A stretch of DNA of 64,000 nucleotides, from the NCBI RefSeq assembly GCF_029360645.1, contig NZ_JARDUA010000007.1, positions 186,001-250,000 of the forward strand. The letters run 5' to 3'. The position numbers and the translations under genes are program-made. This document shows positions 7,554 through 16,586 of the stretch, piece by piece. The first letter of the stretch is position 1. Every line of letters starts with the position of its first letter. The notes below the pieces were generated by a model that saw nothing but the letters and a program-made list of their open reading frames with translations, did no database searches and had not been told where the DNA came from. Source of the DNA: Pontibacter litorisediminis (GTDB lineage: Bacteria; Bacteroidota; Bacteroidia; Cytophagales; Hymenobacteraceae).

Positions 7554-9377
7554 CTAGCTCAGTTCAAACTGCAGGCGCAGCAGGTTAGCGTACATGCCGC
7601 TCGGGTTCAGCGAAAGCTCCTCGTGCGATCCTTCCTCTACGATCTCGCCGTTCTCGATCACCAGGATCTTGTCAACCTTGCGGATAGTGGCCAGGCGGTG
7701 CGCGATCACGATGGTGGTGCGGCCTTTCATCAACTCGTCCATAGCCTGCTGCACCAGGTGCTCCGACTCCGAATCCAGGGCGCTGGTGGCCTCATCAAGT
7801 ATAAGTATGGCCGGGTTCTTGAGAATGGCCCGGGCAATGGCCACGCGCTGGCGCTGCCCCCCGGAGAGCTTGATGCCACGCTCGCCCACCAAGGTTTCAA
7901 ACCCCTCCGGAAAGGATTTGATGAAGTCGTAGGCATTGGCTTTGTGGGCTGCCTCAATGATTTCCGCCTCTGTTGCCTCCGGCCGGCCATAGGCAATGTT
8001 CTCGCGGATCGTGCCTCCAAACAGCAGCACCTCCTGCGGCACCACGCCAATATTGCCGCGCAGCTCCGTCAGGCTCATGTTACGGATGTCGTGGCCATCC
8101 ACGGTGATACCACCGCCCTGTACGTCATAGTAGCGCATCAGCAGCTGTATGATGGTGGACTTGCCAGAGCCACTCGGGCCTACCAAGGCCACTTTCTCGC
8201 CGGCCCTTACCCTAAAGTTAATATCGCGCAGCACCTGCAGGTCTGGGCGGGTGGGGTAGGAGAAGGCGACGCCTTGGTAGCTGATATCACCATTAACGCG
8301 TGGTATCTCGCTCAGCGCCCTTACACTTTTATCGGTTGGCTCTTCCTGCTCCTGCAGGATCTCCAAAATACGCTCAGTAGCGCCCAATGATGCCTGAACC
8401 TTGCCATACAGATCGCCCAAACCGCCCACCGAGGCACCTATAAAGACGGTATATAACACAAAGGATACCAGATCGCCCTGCGCGATATCGCCGTTTGCCA
8501 CCAGGGTGGCGCCGTACCAGATCACAAGTATAATCCCGCCGAAAAGGCCTACAATGATGAAAGTGATAAAGGCACCGCGGTAATAGGCCCCGGCAATGGC
8601 CGTCTTCACAGCCCTGTTCAGGGTGGTTTTGTAGCGGCCTACCTCAAACATCTCGTTGGTGAAGGCTTTTACGGTGTTAATGGCCTGCAGCGTCTCCTCC
8701 ACAATCACGTTGGTGTTGGCTAGTTCGTCCTGCGTCTTTTTAGACAGCATCTTGATCTTACGGCCAAACACCAGCGCCAGCGCCACCAGCACCGGGAAGG
8801 TAGCCAACATGAACAGCGACAGCTTGATAGACGTCCACATGATGATGATGACGCCCACGATCAGCGTGGTGGTTTGTCGGAAAAGCTCGGCCAAGGTAAT
8901 GGACATGGCATCCTGCACCTGCGCCACATCGGTGGTGATACGGCTGGTGATCTCGCCCACGCGGCGTTTCTCGTAGAAGGAGATGGGCAACTGCACAAAC
9001 TTACTGTAGAGGTCGCGGCGGATGTTGGCTACGGCGTTCTCGCTTACCTGCGCAAAAAAGTATACCCTGCAGAACGAGAAGATGCCCTGCAGCAGGATAA
9101 CGGCAAAAAGCCCCATGGCAATCATGTTGATGTCCTGGAGCGGACCAACGCCGGCATCGCCCGAGGAGGAGTCGAACAGTTTGCCTACCAGGTAGGGGAA
9201 GGCCATAAACGTGAGGCTGGACAGCGCCAGGAACACAAGGCCGACAATGAATTTGTACTTGAAAGGTAGGACGTAACTAAAAATCCTTAGGCCACGGCGA
9301 AAGCTCTCTTTGGTGATTTTCTTTTTGCCTTCTTTATTCTGTTCGTCGCCGCTAGACCCAAATCCGCGTTTTGCCAT
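7554..9377 (-). CDS. MsbA-type ABC exporter (fused membrane and ATPase domains)
   Basis: A 607-residue half-transporter that should work as a homodimer. After a basic N-terminus come six transmembrane helices (about 45-345), including the conserved PISFYEKRRVGEITSRITTD coupling region. The nucleotide-binding domain follows, with Walker A GPSGSGKST (about 399-407), Q-loop VPQEVLLFGG, signature LSGGQRQR (about 502), Walker B ILILDEATSALDS (about 520) and H-loop IVIAHRLAT. All catalytic residues are present. The family exports lipids, drugs or peptides; this sequence is nearest in type to MsbA/BmrA-like exporters. The substrate cannot be named. It is a single-gene unit with a terminator hairpin after it. 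Confidence 0.92.
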   Translation of the reverse strand: MAKRGFGSSGDEQNKEGKKKITKESFRRGLRIFSYVLPFKYKFIVGLVFLALSSLTFMAFPYLVGKLFDSSSGDAGVGPLQDINMIAMGLFAVILLQGIFSFCRVYFFAQVSENAVANIRRDLYSKFVQLPISFYEKRRVGEITSRITTDVAQVQDAMSITLAELFRQTTTLIVGVIIIMWTSIKLSLFMLATFPVLVALALVFGRKIKMLSKKTQDELANTNVIVEETLQAINTVKAFTNEMFEVGRYKTTLNRAVKTAIAGAYYRGAFITFIIVGLFGGIILVIWYGATLVANGDIAQGDLVSFVLYTVFIGASVGGLGDLYGKVQASLGATERILEILQEQEEPTDKSVRALSEIPRVNGDISYQGVAFSYPTRPDLQVLRDINFRVRAGEKVALVGPSGSGKSTIIQLLMRYYDVQGGGITVDGHDIRNMSLTELRGNIGVVPQEVLLFGGTIRENIAYGRPEATEAEIIEAAHKANAYDFIKSFPEGFETLVGERGIKLSGGQRQRVAIARAILKNPAILILDEATSALDSESEHLVQQAMDELMKGRTTIVIAHRLATIRKVDKILVIENGEIVEEGSHEELSLNPSGMYANLLRLQFELS

Positions 9378-9582
9378 TAATAATACGCTTCTAAAATGTT
9401 AACTAGCCCTTACCGATGCCATAGTGCAGGCGGAGGGTTTGGAGGTATGGTGCTATAACAGTTAAACCAGCTATAAGATGCCACCTCTCTGCAAAATATT
9501 GCAAAGGTAAGTAATATGTGGGAAAGTCGAGTAGGTTTGTTTCGGGCTACTTGTTGCGGTAGCTGTTGTAGCGTCTTTAGCT

Positions 9583-9917
9583 GCACCAAGGTGCTTCATG
9601 CTAGGGTGGTGGTATAAACCAGCGTCCGCTGGTGCCTTTGTCTTTGGGCCCCTCCGTCGCTGGCGTGGGCTTATAACCCGTGACTTTTTGCACTGTGTGC
9701 TTGTCTAGCTGTTCCGGACATCCATGTCTGGAACAGCTCTGCTGCGGATTTCCAGATCCGTGTAAGCTATACTTATACTTGTTGGCCTTTGCTGGCGCAA
9801 GTCTTCAGACTTGTGTCTTATAATGATGTTGCGTCTGTGACTCAACTGGCTTGAAAAGCCATGCCTTATACTTGGGCTATACTTTATACTTCTCTGGCGC
9901 AAGCGCCCGCTTGTGCC
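9583..9917. repeat. Array of six short hairpins (REP-like)
   Basis: Hairpins by position: GCACC-AA-GGTGC at 9583-9594; ACCAGCG-TC-CGCTGGT at 9618-9633; a 14-16 bp stem beginning AGCTGTTCC and centred on ACATCCATGT at 9707-9738; CGGAT ... ATCCG at 9745-9760; GCAAGTCT-TC-AGACTTGT at 9797-9814; TGGCTT-GAA-AAGCCA at 9847-9861. A seventh, weaker related unit is GGCGCAAGCG-CC-CGCTTGTGCC at 9896-9917. Most have dinucleotide loops, and two share the flank GGCGCAAG/CTTGTG. TATACTT words are interspersed. The pattern resembles palindromic units mobilised by REP-associated transposases in other bacteria, but no such transposase is in this window. Confidence 0.65.
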
Positions 9918-9987
9918 GCTCTTAGCCATGGCTTCCTGCAACTAGAACTAAGCTATCTTTACTAGCTACTGCTTATCCACGGCCTTA

Positions 9988-10253
9988 TAAACCTATCGTT
10001 TCATCTCTGGCTTTAGTTCTCTCCAGCCCGAGAGGGCTCGTCTTCGGGCATCGCGCTGTGTTCCCTCCTGCCTCCGCTGCGCTGCGGCTGCTCAGCAAGC
10101 TGAGCACCGGATCTCACAAGGCGCTCAACCCAAAGACTGGAGATATTTCGATAGCCGCCGCTGCCGGAGCTCAAACCAAGTCCCCTCCTTAGACTACCGA
10201 GAACGAGAGGTCGAAGGTAGCGAGCGTTGCTCTGAGGGGTAGGGGTGGTTGGA
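9988..10253 (+). repeat. Intergenic repeat family, copy 2
   Basis: Runs from ATAAACCTATCGTTTCATC through AGCCC-GAGA-GGGCT (about 10025-10038) and CGTCTTCGGGCATCGCGCTG. It then passes GGCGCTCAACCCAAAGACTG (about 10120-10139), CGATAGCC, CTACCGAGAA and AGGTAGCGAGCGTTGCTCTG, and ends in GAGGGGTAGG followed by GGTGGTTGGA (10234-10253). Each of these words recurs in the same order in copy 3, and most recur in inverted copy 1. Confidence 0.8.
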
Positions 10254-10300
10254 CCCGGTAAAGGGGTAGGGAAATCTTAGCGCACAAAGCTAGAGAAAAG

Positions 10301-10333
10301 CAGAAGGGCCTCCTGTGAGAGGAGGCCCTTCTG
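10301..10333 (-). terminator. Terminator of the second symporter gene
   Basis: A perfect 14-bp stem (10301-10314 with 10320-10333) closes a GTGAG loop. On the minus strand it is followed by CTTTTCT. It begins only 4 bp beyond the stop codon. Confidence 0.85.
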
Positions 10334-10336
10334 TTG

Positions 10337-11815
10337 TTATGCCGTCTGTTGCTCGTGTGCTAGCTCCAGTTCGTCTATCCTGCCGTTAGACACGGCCATT
10401 AATCCTGCAAAGGTCAGGAAGCCGTTGAGGATGAGTACTTCAAAGCCGAACTCGTAGCCCCAGAACCAGTCTACAGAGTTGTAGCTGATGATGAAGGTTA
10501 ACAGCGGCGCGATGATGCAGACAGCCGGTACAAACTTATCGCGCACGGCACGCTTAGTATAAATGCCGAAAGTATAGAGACCAAGCAGCGGGCCATAAGT
10601 ATAACCGGCCACCTTGAACACAGCCGTCACCACATTATCGTTGTTCAGAATATCAAACACAATGATCACCAAGCCCATGACCACTGAAATGCCAGCGTGA
10701 ACCATGTAGCGCAGGCGCACACGCTCCTGCTCAGGTCTGTTCTTAAAGTTAAGGAAGTCCACGCAGAAGGAGGTGGTAAGGGCGGTAAGGGCTGAGTCGG
10801 CAGAGGCGTACGTAATGGCTATGATGCCAAGTATAAACACGATGCCGGCAAAGTAGCTAAAGTGGTTCAGGGCCAGGAACGGGAACACATCGTCGCCGCG
10901 CTCTGGCAGGGCAATGCCCTTGGCGCTGGCGTAAATGTAAAGCAGGGCGCCCAGTGCTAGGAACAGGATATTTACGAACACAAGTATAATGCTGAACCAG
11001 AACATGTTTTTCTGTGCCTCGCCGATGTTCTTGCAGCTCAGGTTTTTCTGCATCATGTCCTGGTCAAGCCCTGTCATCACGATCGCAATAAAAGCGCCGG
11101 AGAAGAACTGCTTCAGGAAGTACTTGCTGTCTTTAACGTCCCAGTAAAACACCTGAGAGTAGTCGCTGGCCTGAATCGTATCTACAAGCCCCTGGAAGCC
11201 GAGGTTAAGTTCATCTGAGATAAGCCAGATACTTGTGCCAACCGCCAAAAGCATGGCTGTGGTCTGGAAAGTGTCTGTCCAGATAATGGTTTTCATGCCT
11301 CCCCTGAAGGTATACACCCAGATAAGGGCAATCGTGATGGTTACTGAAACCGAGAATGGAATGCCAAAATCATCAAATACGGCTAACTGCAGCACCCCTG
11401 CCACCAGAAACAGGCGTATCGCCGCCCCCAGTGTGCGGGAAAGCAGGAAGAAGCCTGCTCCCGTTTTATAAGACCACCACCCGAACCGGTCCTCCAGGTA
11501 GGTATAGATCGAGACGAGGTTCATGCGGTAATACAGCGGCATGAGCACTGTAGCGATCACAAAATAGCCTAAAAGATAGCCCAGTACAAACTGCAGGTAG
11601 GAGAACTCCGCGGCTGCCACCATGCCGGGTATCGACACAAACGTAACACCCGACAGCGAGGTGCCGATCATACCGAAAGCCACCACATACCACGGTGAGG
11701 AGCGGTTGGCCAGGAAGAACGTCTCAGAGTCGGTGTTGCGGCTGGTGAGGTACGAGATAAAGATGAGGATACAGAAATAGGCTATAATAAGGCCTATAAT
11801 AAGGGTTGCGGACAT
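10337..11815 (-). CDS. Sodium:solute symporter (SSS family)
   Basis: A 492-residue inner-membrane transporter with about 13 hydrophobic segments. Landmarks are FGMIGTSLSGVTFVSIPGM in the first core helices, YTFRGGMKTIIWTDTFQ, a mid-protein GLDQDMMQKNLSCKN, and ITYASADSALTALTTSFCVDF in the late sodium-site helix. It lacks the long hydrophilic insertion of the other symporter in this window and is only distantly similar, so the two probably carry different substrates. The gene lies 67 bp downstream of the metallo-hydrolase gene on the same strand and ends in a strong terminator. Confidence 0.9.
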   Translation of the reverse strand: MSATLIIGLIIAYFCILIFISYLTSRNTDSETFFLANRSSPWYVVAFGMIGTSLSGVTFVSIPGMVAAAEFSYLQFVLGYLLGYFVIATVLMPLYYRMNLVSIYTYLEDRFGWWSYKTGAGFFLLSRTLGAAIRLFLVAGVLQLAVFDDFGIPFSVSVTITIALIWVYTFRGGMKTIIWTDTFQTTAMLLAVGTSIWLISDELNLGFQGLVDTIQASDYSQVFYWDVKDSKYFLKQFFSGAFIAIVMTGLDQDMMQKNLSCKNIGEAQKNMFWFSIILVFVNILFLALGALLYIYASAKGIALPERGDDVFPFLALNHFSYFAGIVFILGIIAITYASADSALTALTTSFCVDFLNFKNRPEQERVRLRYMVHAGISVVMGLVIIVFDILNNDNVVTAVFKVAGYTYGPLLGLYTFGIYTKRAVRDKFVPAVCIIAPLLTFIISYNSVDWFWGYEFGFEVLILNGFLTFAGLMAVSNGRIDELELAHEQQTA

Positions 11816-11882
11816 AGTATAAGCAGTAGTTCGTAAACGTTAGAGTTTACAAATATAGCAAAACTACGCTCCTGAACCACTC

Positions 11883-12950
11883 TTAAATGTGGTCTTGCAA
11901 AAGCACCGGCTCGCCAATGGCCGGGATGCGCAGGCCTTGCAGCGTACCAGAGGCAGCCAACTGCTCCAGCAGGCGCACCGGCTCGCTGGGCGGCTCGTCG
12001 CTAAGGTCGTAGGTGCCGTAGTGCATCGGTATAAAGATGCCGCCGCGCAGCAGGTTGTAGGCTTTCACGGCCTCATGCGGGTTCATGTGGCTCTTTTGCA
12101 TCAGGAACGAAGGCTTGTAAGCGCCTACCGGCATCAGGCACACATCCATCGGTCCAAACAGCTCCTCTGTTTCCTCAAAGTGCGGGCCGAAGCCGGAGTC
12201 GCCGGCAAAGTATAGGTAATGGTCCTGGGTTTTGATCACGAAGCTCCCCCAAAGCACCTTGTTCATGTCGGTAAGGCCACGGCGGTGCCAATGCGAGGCG
12301 GGCATAAAGTATACTTCCACGCCATTGGGTACCAGGTCGTACTTCTGGTACCAGCCTGCCTCCTGGTAGGGCAGGGTAGGATTTATGCTTCGCAAGATGT
12401 CGCCGGCGCGCAGCGGGGTCAGGGCCTTCAGCTGTGGGTTGTTCTCGTAAACTGTCTGCACCGATTTTTTGTCAAGGTGGTCGCGGTGCGCGTGGGAGAG
12501 CAGCAGGTAATCGATGTTACGGAGCTCCTCCGGCGGGCAGGGCAAGCCTACCCGGCGCTTCACCATCGAGATGTCGTAGAACACAGGGTCTGTCAGAAAG
12601 GTGACGCCGTTGAGGCGCAGGAAAAAGGACGCGTGCCCCAGCCACACCAGCATGTCGCGGTCGTCGTGCAGGAAGCCCGTGCCCTCCTGTACCGCAGGGG
12701 TATAGTGGTCAAGCTTCTTTTGCTCCCGCTGCGGATTCTTGCTCAGCTGCCACTTCAGCACTTTGCCAAAGCCGGGGTTATAAAGCTCGTCGCCGTTGGC
12801 AAAGCGCCCTTCAATCGTTTTGTTGCCCCTGTAACCGGGTTTTATCGTTTCGAGGCGGTCGTTCTTAATGTGGCGTATGTGGGTGTTGTTCTGCTGCAAA
12901 GTCTGTTTTCGTTTTGTTTTCTGGCAATGGCTGATGACGTGCTGGGTCAA
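11883..12950 (-). CDS. MBL-fold metallo-hydrolase (NAPE-PLD/UlaG-like)
   Basis: A 355-residue soluble protein. The zinc-binding HxHxDH motif is seen as LLSHAHRDHLDK at about residues 150-161. The further ligands are in PASHWHRRGL (His), FAGDSGFGPHF (Asp) and PMHYGTYDLSDEP (His). WLGHASFFLRLNGVTFLTDPVF is the classic N-terminal beta-strand block of the NAPE-phospholipase D-like branch of the metallo-beta-lactamase superfamily. The first 50 residues are basic and not conserved, so the true start could be later. The substrate may be a phospholipid or other phosphodiester; this is inferred from the family. Confidence 0.87.
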   Translation of the reverse strand: MTQHVISHCQKTKRKQTLQQNNTHIRHIKNDRLETIKPGYRGNKTIEGRFANGDELYNPGFGKVLKWQLSKNPQREQKKLDHYTPAVQEGTGFLHDDRDMLVWLGHASFFLRLNGVTFLTDPVFYDISMVKRRVGLPCPPEELRNIDYLLLSHAHRDHLDKKSVQTVYENNPQLKALTPLRAGDILRSINPTLPYQEAGWYQKYDLVPNGVEVYFMPASHWHRRGLTDMNKVLWGSFVIKTQDHYLYFAGDSGFGPHFEETEELFGPMDVCLMPVGAYKPSFLMQKSHMNPHEAVKAYNLLRGGIFIPMHYGTYDLSDEPPSEPVRLLEQLAASGTLQGLRIPAIGEPVLLQDHI

Positions 12951-13039
12951 GGCTTATGGCTTGCCCGCCTGTCTTCTCATCTGTATACTTCAGAAACGGC
13001 AAAATAGGTTATGGTGGTTCTTTTTTACAACGATGCTGC

Positions 13040-13076
13040 AAAAAAGAACGCTTCTCTGCAGAGGCAGAGAAGCGTT
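13040..13076 (-). terminator. Terminator of the 216-residue membrane protein gene
   Basis: AACGCTTCTCTGC (13047-13059) pairs with its complement at 13064-13076 around an AGAG loop. On the minus strand CTTTTTTGC follows. Strong intrinsic terminator. Confidence 0.9.
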
Positions 13077-13102
13077 TATACTTTTATCAGGCTGCTTTGG
13101 CT

Positions 13103-13753
13103 CTACCAGGCCCCAAATCTGCTGCCGTATGGCGAGTAGTAAGGGTTGCCGTACGGCGAGGCGCCGTCCGTATAGCGAATACCGCCGGTAACGCTCAGGT
13201 GCTCTGTTATCTTGTAGGTAGCCCTGAAGTCGGCACCCATGCGGCCGGGGCTGTAGAGGCTGTTGTTGAACTGGCTGGCTGGCATGTTGGAGAAATCGCG
13301 CCAGATGTTGCCGCTCAGTATCAGCCTGTCGCTGGCCAGGTAATCCACACCCACGCTGGCAACGTAATGGCTGCCGCCGCCGTTGCGGTAGACCACGGTG
13401 GTCCCATCCGGGCCGGCAAGGGGCATGTTGTAGCCGGACGTATGCACGTAGGCCAGGCTGGTGTTCAGCCGGAAGCGGTTGCTTACCTGGTAGCGCACCG
13501 AGGGCTCTACATACGTGGCGCTGCCAAACCCATTGCTGAAACTGGCGCCCATGTTCACGGCATAGCTTAGCTTGGGCCCCTGCCAGGACGGTTTTTCTGC
13601 CTTAACGTCCTCCTGCGGAGCAGTGGCAGCAGCGGGCGTTGTTGCCGCAGCAGGCACCGGCGCAGGCTCCAGGCTGGGCTTCACGCTCTGCGCCATGCCT
13701 TGCCCCGCATAGAGCATGCTGGCTACCAGTATCGTTCGAAGTATATTTTTCAC
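13103..13753 (-). CDS. Exported outer-membrane barrel-like protein, unknown family
   Basis: 216 residues. A signal peptide (MKNILRTILVASMLYAGQGMAQ) is followed by a low-complexity Pro/Ala linker (about 25-50). The rest is strand-rich: LSYAVNMGASFSNGFGSATYV, FRLNTSLAYVHTSGYN, YVASVGVDYLASDRLILSGN, LSVTGGIRYTDG. The end, PYGNPYYSPYGSRFGAW, is Tyr/Pro/Gly-rich with an aromatic terminus. This fits a small outer-membrane barrel. No named family recognised. It has a strong terminator and lies 96 bp after the M61 peptidase gene on the same strand. Confidence 0.7.
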   Translation of the reverse strand: MKNILRTILVASMLYAGQGMAQSVKPSLEPAPVPAAATTPAAATAPQEDVKAEKPSWQGPKLSYAVNMGASFSNGFGSATYVEPSVRYQVSNRFRLNTSLAYVHTSGYNMPLAGPDGTTVVYRNGGGSHYVASVGVDYLASDRLILSGNIWRDFSNMPASQFNNSLYSPGRMGADFRATYKITEHLSVTGGIRYTDGASPYGNPYYSPYGSRFGAW

Positions 13754-13849
13754 GTGGAAATATCTGAAGTATAAATTCTTATACTAAGGTATGGCATAGA
13801 TGGTTCAAAAGCAAAACGCGGTTTCCTGTATTAAAGTATGCAGATACCC

Positions 13850-15682
13850 CTATTTTGCCTTGGAGCCGAGCCAGGCCGCGCGGAAAGCCTCCATCTCCGG
13901 CGTTAGCTGCTTGCCGATTGCCTCGTAAGGCACTACCTCCAGCGCTTGCACCTCTTCCAGCACCAAGGTAGTGCTTCGGGGTTGGCCATTACGGCTGTAC
14001 CTCAGGGGAATGCTGTCGCCGGGCTTGTGCTTTTCAAGCGCCTTCTGCAGCGCCTTCTCATTTTTAAGCTTGCGGCCATCCAGTGTCAGGATGACGTCGC
14101 CACGCTCCAAGCCGGCTTTATAGGCTGCTGAGGTAACATATGTCCCGCTCCCGATCTTAGCGCCGCCGTCTTTGTAATCCAGGTACATCATGCCTAATGT
14201 AGCCTCGCCCGGCTTTTCCTTGCGCAGCTCCAGGCCTGCCTGCGCCAGCAACGGGGCATAGTCCGGTAACTCGCTGCCGAACACGCTCCGGGCAAAAAAC
14301 TGCCTGGCCCAGGCAGCGTCGCCACTTACTTCTGCCAATGTCTCCTGCACATCGGCCATGGTGTAAGGTTTTTCCGGTGCGCCATACTTGCGCCAGAGGG
14401 CCTGCATAAAGTCATCCAGGGTTTTGCCGTACTGCTGGCGCAGGGTCATGTCCAGGGCCAGGCCCAGCATGCTGCCGTAGGTATAATAGGAGACAAAGGT
14501 GTTGTGGCGGTTCACGGGGTCTACGGAGCGGGCGGCGTCCACGAACGGGGCTTGCTGGCTCATCTCCACCAGGCTATGGTACTGCCTTCCCGGTGTCAGC
14601 AGCACGTAGTTTAAGTCTCCGGCCAGGCCGGCGGCATACTTCTTCAGGTCGTAAATGCCTGTGCGGGCCATGGTCAGGTCGCCGTAGTAGCTCGTAAAAC
14701 CTTCGGCCAGCCACAGCGCCTCGCTCATGTTGGCCTCCTGGAAGTTAAACGGCTCCAGCGATTTGGGACGGATGCGCTCCACGTTCCAGGCATGGAAAAA
14801 CTCATGCGACACCGTGTTGAGCAGCGGGTCCATGGCTGTGGCCAAAGGGCGGGAGCTGGTCAGGATCGTGGAGTTGCGATGCTCCATGCCATCGCCCACG
14901 GCCTGCGGCATGTAGCAGCCGATAAAGGTGTAGCGGCCAAAATCGAAATCCGGCAGCTGCCCGAACACCGCCTGCTGCTCGGCCACAATGGCCTTGGCGC
15001 GGGCCACATACTGCTGAAACTGTTCCTGGGTGCCCTGGTGGTGGAGCGTGACCTGTATGGTCTTCTGCTTGCCGCCGTCGTTCACTGTCCACTCCGCAAA
15101 GTCAAAGTTGCTGAGCTCGGTGGGGCTGTCCATCAGGTACTGGAAGTTGGGGGCATAGTAGGTATTGCCCTGCTCCTGCTTCAGCTGCGTGGCCACTTTC
15201 CAGTTGCTGCCCTGCGGTACCTGGAAGGTGACATAGGCCGGCGCCTCCTCAAATCCGCGGGCGTACATCAGCGTGGCCGGCGCGTTCAGGTGGGCGTGCG
15301 TTTCGTCTACACCGGCGTAGGTGCCGTCGGCGTGGTCGGCAAACAGCGTGTAGCTCACAGTCGCGCTGCCCTGGTGGTTTACCACACCCCATTCATTCAG
15401 GTTAAGCTTTACAAGCGGCAGCGGCTGCCCCTGTGCATTGGTGGCCTTTACGTTATACACGTTTTTGGCAAACTCATGTATGGCGTAGCGGCCCGGTGAG
15501 GTGCGCGGCATCAGGACCTTTAACGTGTCGCTCTGTACATCAGAAAAGGTTACTTTTACCGCTGCCTCGTGGTGCGCCGCGTTCGGGAACGATAGCTCAT
15601 ACTTTACCTGCTGCTGCGCCAGCACCGGCTGTACCCCCAGGCCCAGCGCCAGCCCCAGCAGGCTGTATAGTGTAGATTTCAT
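13850..15682 (-). CDS. M61 family metallopeptidase with C-terminal PDZ domain
   Basis: 610 residues with a signal peptide (MKSTLYSLLGLALGLGVQPVLAQ). The zinc site HEFFHAWNVERIRPKS at about residue 292 is diagnostic of family M61 (glycyl-aminopeptidase-like), and the third-ligand region is EALWLAEGFTSYYGDL. An N-terminal beta domain precedes it (about 25-170). The C-terminal PDZ domain is at about 490-580 (YVTSAAYKAGLERGDVILTLDGRKL). M61 enzymes prefer Gly or Ala at the N-terminus of substrates. Expected to act in the periplasm. The length is usual for the family and the motif is intact, so it should be active. Confidence 0.92.
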   Translation of the reverse strand: MKSTLYSLLGLALGLGVQPVLAQQQVKYELSFPNAAHHEAAVKVTFSDVQSDTLKVLMPRTSPGRYAIHEFAKNVYNVKATNAQGQPLPLVKLNLNEWGVVNHQGSATVSYTLFADHADGTYAGVDETHAHLNAPATLMYARGFEEAPAYVTFQVPQGSNWKVATQLKQEQGNTYYAPNFQYLMDSPTELSNFDFAEWTVNDGGKQKTIQVTLHHQGTQEQFQQYVARAKAIVAEQQAVFGQLPDFDFGRYTFIGCYMPQAVGDGMEHRNSTILTSSRPLATAMDPLLNTVSHEFFHAWNVERIRPKSLEPFNFQEANMSEALWLAEGFTSYYGDLTMARTGIYDLKKYAAGLAGDLNYVLLTPGRQYHSLVEMSQQAPFVDAARSVDPVNRHNTFVSYYTYGSMLGLALDMTLRQQYGKTLDDFMQALWRKYGAPEKPYTMADVQETLAEVSGDAAWARQFFARSVFGSELPDYAPLLAQAGLELRKEKPGEATLGMMYLDYKDGGAKIGSGTYVTSAAYKAGLERGDVILTLDGRKLKNEKALQKALEKHKPGDSIPLRYSRNGQPRSTTLVLEEVQALEVVPYEAIGKQLTPEMEAFRAAWLGSKAK

Positions 15683-15882
15683 TGGTTAGATTAGATAGTT
15701 GGAAATCTAAATATAGGGATTGGGAAGCAGGGGAGCAACTGTTAAGAAAGTTAGAGGCCGGCTGCCAACGGTGGAGCATACTTCTTGCATCCCCGGCAGG
15801 TCTGAGTTGGGGTGAGATCAGTACCGTTGCTAAAGCTGTGCGTGCGGGAGGTGTCATTTTTGCGCCCCACAAGTATAACTTT

Positions 15883-16551
15883 CTACTTTTCTGACCTTTT
15901 CACCCTACGAAAGACTTTCGCCTGCACCATCCCACTGTAAAAGGACTGGCTATGCTTCTCCTCAAAGTATAATGATGTAAAATGAGCATGGTAGTTGGGC
16001 AGCTGCCGGGCCTGCACATCACTCATCCACCCAAAAAAAGTGTACATGCCTTTGGTTAACAGCCGCTGCCACCAGGGCACCGGCTGCTGCACGGGCCAGA
16101 AATCAGCCAACAGCCACTGGCCGTCGGGGGCAAGGGCAGCAGCCAGTTTGCTCATGAGCTGCTGCAGGCGCTGGGGCGGGAAAAGGTCCAGCAGGAAGGG
16201 TGTAAGGATGACGTCGAACTGCTCTTCTGGCTGCAGCGCCTGCTCGGTGCCGAGGCGAAACGCCACCTGGCAGTGGTGCGGCTGTTTATACTTGCCGTAC
16301 TTCTGCCGGGCGCGCTCCAGCATGGCCGGGGCGGCGTCTAAGTATAAAATACCCAGGTTTTTGCCGGTTTTCAGCAGCCGCTCCAGCACCCAGCCGGTGC
16401 CGCCGCCTATCACCAGCACCCGCGCCTCTTGCGGCACAAAGGGCAGTAGTGCCAGCTGCGCCTGCTGCAGCGCATCGCCGTACACCAGCCGCGCCAGGGC
16501 ATCGTAAAAGGAGGCTACCCGGTTAAATCCGCTGTCGGGGAGTTGGGGCAA
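15883..16551 (-). CDS. SAM-dependent methyltransferase
   Basis: A 222-residue soluble protein with motif I VLVIGGGTGWVLERLL (about 46-61), motif II LGILYLDAAPAMLERAR, the FDVILTPFLLDLFPP strand 4, and LAPDGQWLLADFWP. The C-terminus carries hydrophobic and aromatic residues (WWQRLLTKGMYTFFGWMSD). Similar short methyltransferases are common and unassigned in Cytophagales. It is the third gene of a likely operon with thpR and pncC (gaps of 58 and 35 bp). Substrate unknown. Confidence 0.82.
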   Translation of the reverse strand: MPQLPDSGFNRVASFYDALARLVYGDALQQAQLALLPFVPQEARVLVIGGGTGWVLERLLKTGKNLGILYLDAAPAMLERARQKYGKYKQPHHCQVAFRLGTEQALQPEEQFDVILTPFLLDLFPPQRLQQLMSKLAAALAPDGQWLLADFWPVQQPVPWWQRLLTKGMYTFFGWMSDVQARQLPNYHAHFTSLYFEEKHSQSFYSGMVQAKVFRRVKRSEK

Positions 16552-16586
16552 AGTATAACTTATTGGTGCAGGCGCAAAAGTAGGGG

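Larger units (their letters stand above)
9378..10336. other. 959-bp gene-free island: hairpin array and repeat copy 2
   Basis: No credible coding sequence. The right half of the ABC gene upstream region (9378-9560) is plain and should hold that gene's promoter. From 9583 to 9917 a series of short hairpins occurs. From 9988 to 10253 lies copy 2 of the intergenic repeat, and at 10301-10333 the terminator of the next minus-strand gene. Confidence 0.75.

Noticed and set aside
9583..9917. CRISPR array
   Set aside because: The repeated units are different short palindromes at irregular spacing, not identical direct repeats with uniform spacers, and no cas gene is in the window.
9705..9941. Open frame across the hairpin array
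   Set aside because: The translation is made of palindromic DNA and has no protein-like character; the hairpins explain the sequence.
14792..15499. 235-codon open frame antisense to the M61 peptidase
   Set aside because: The M61 zinc motif and PDZ domain are on the minus strand; the plus frame is a shadow.
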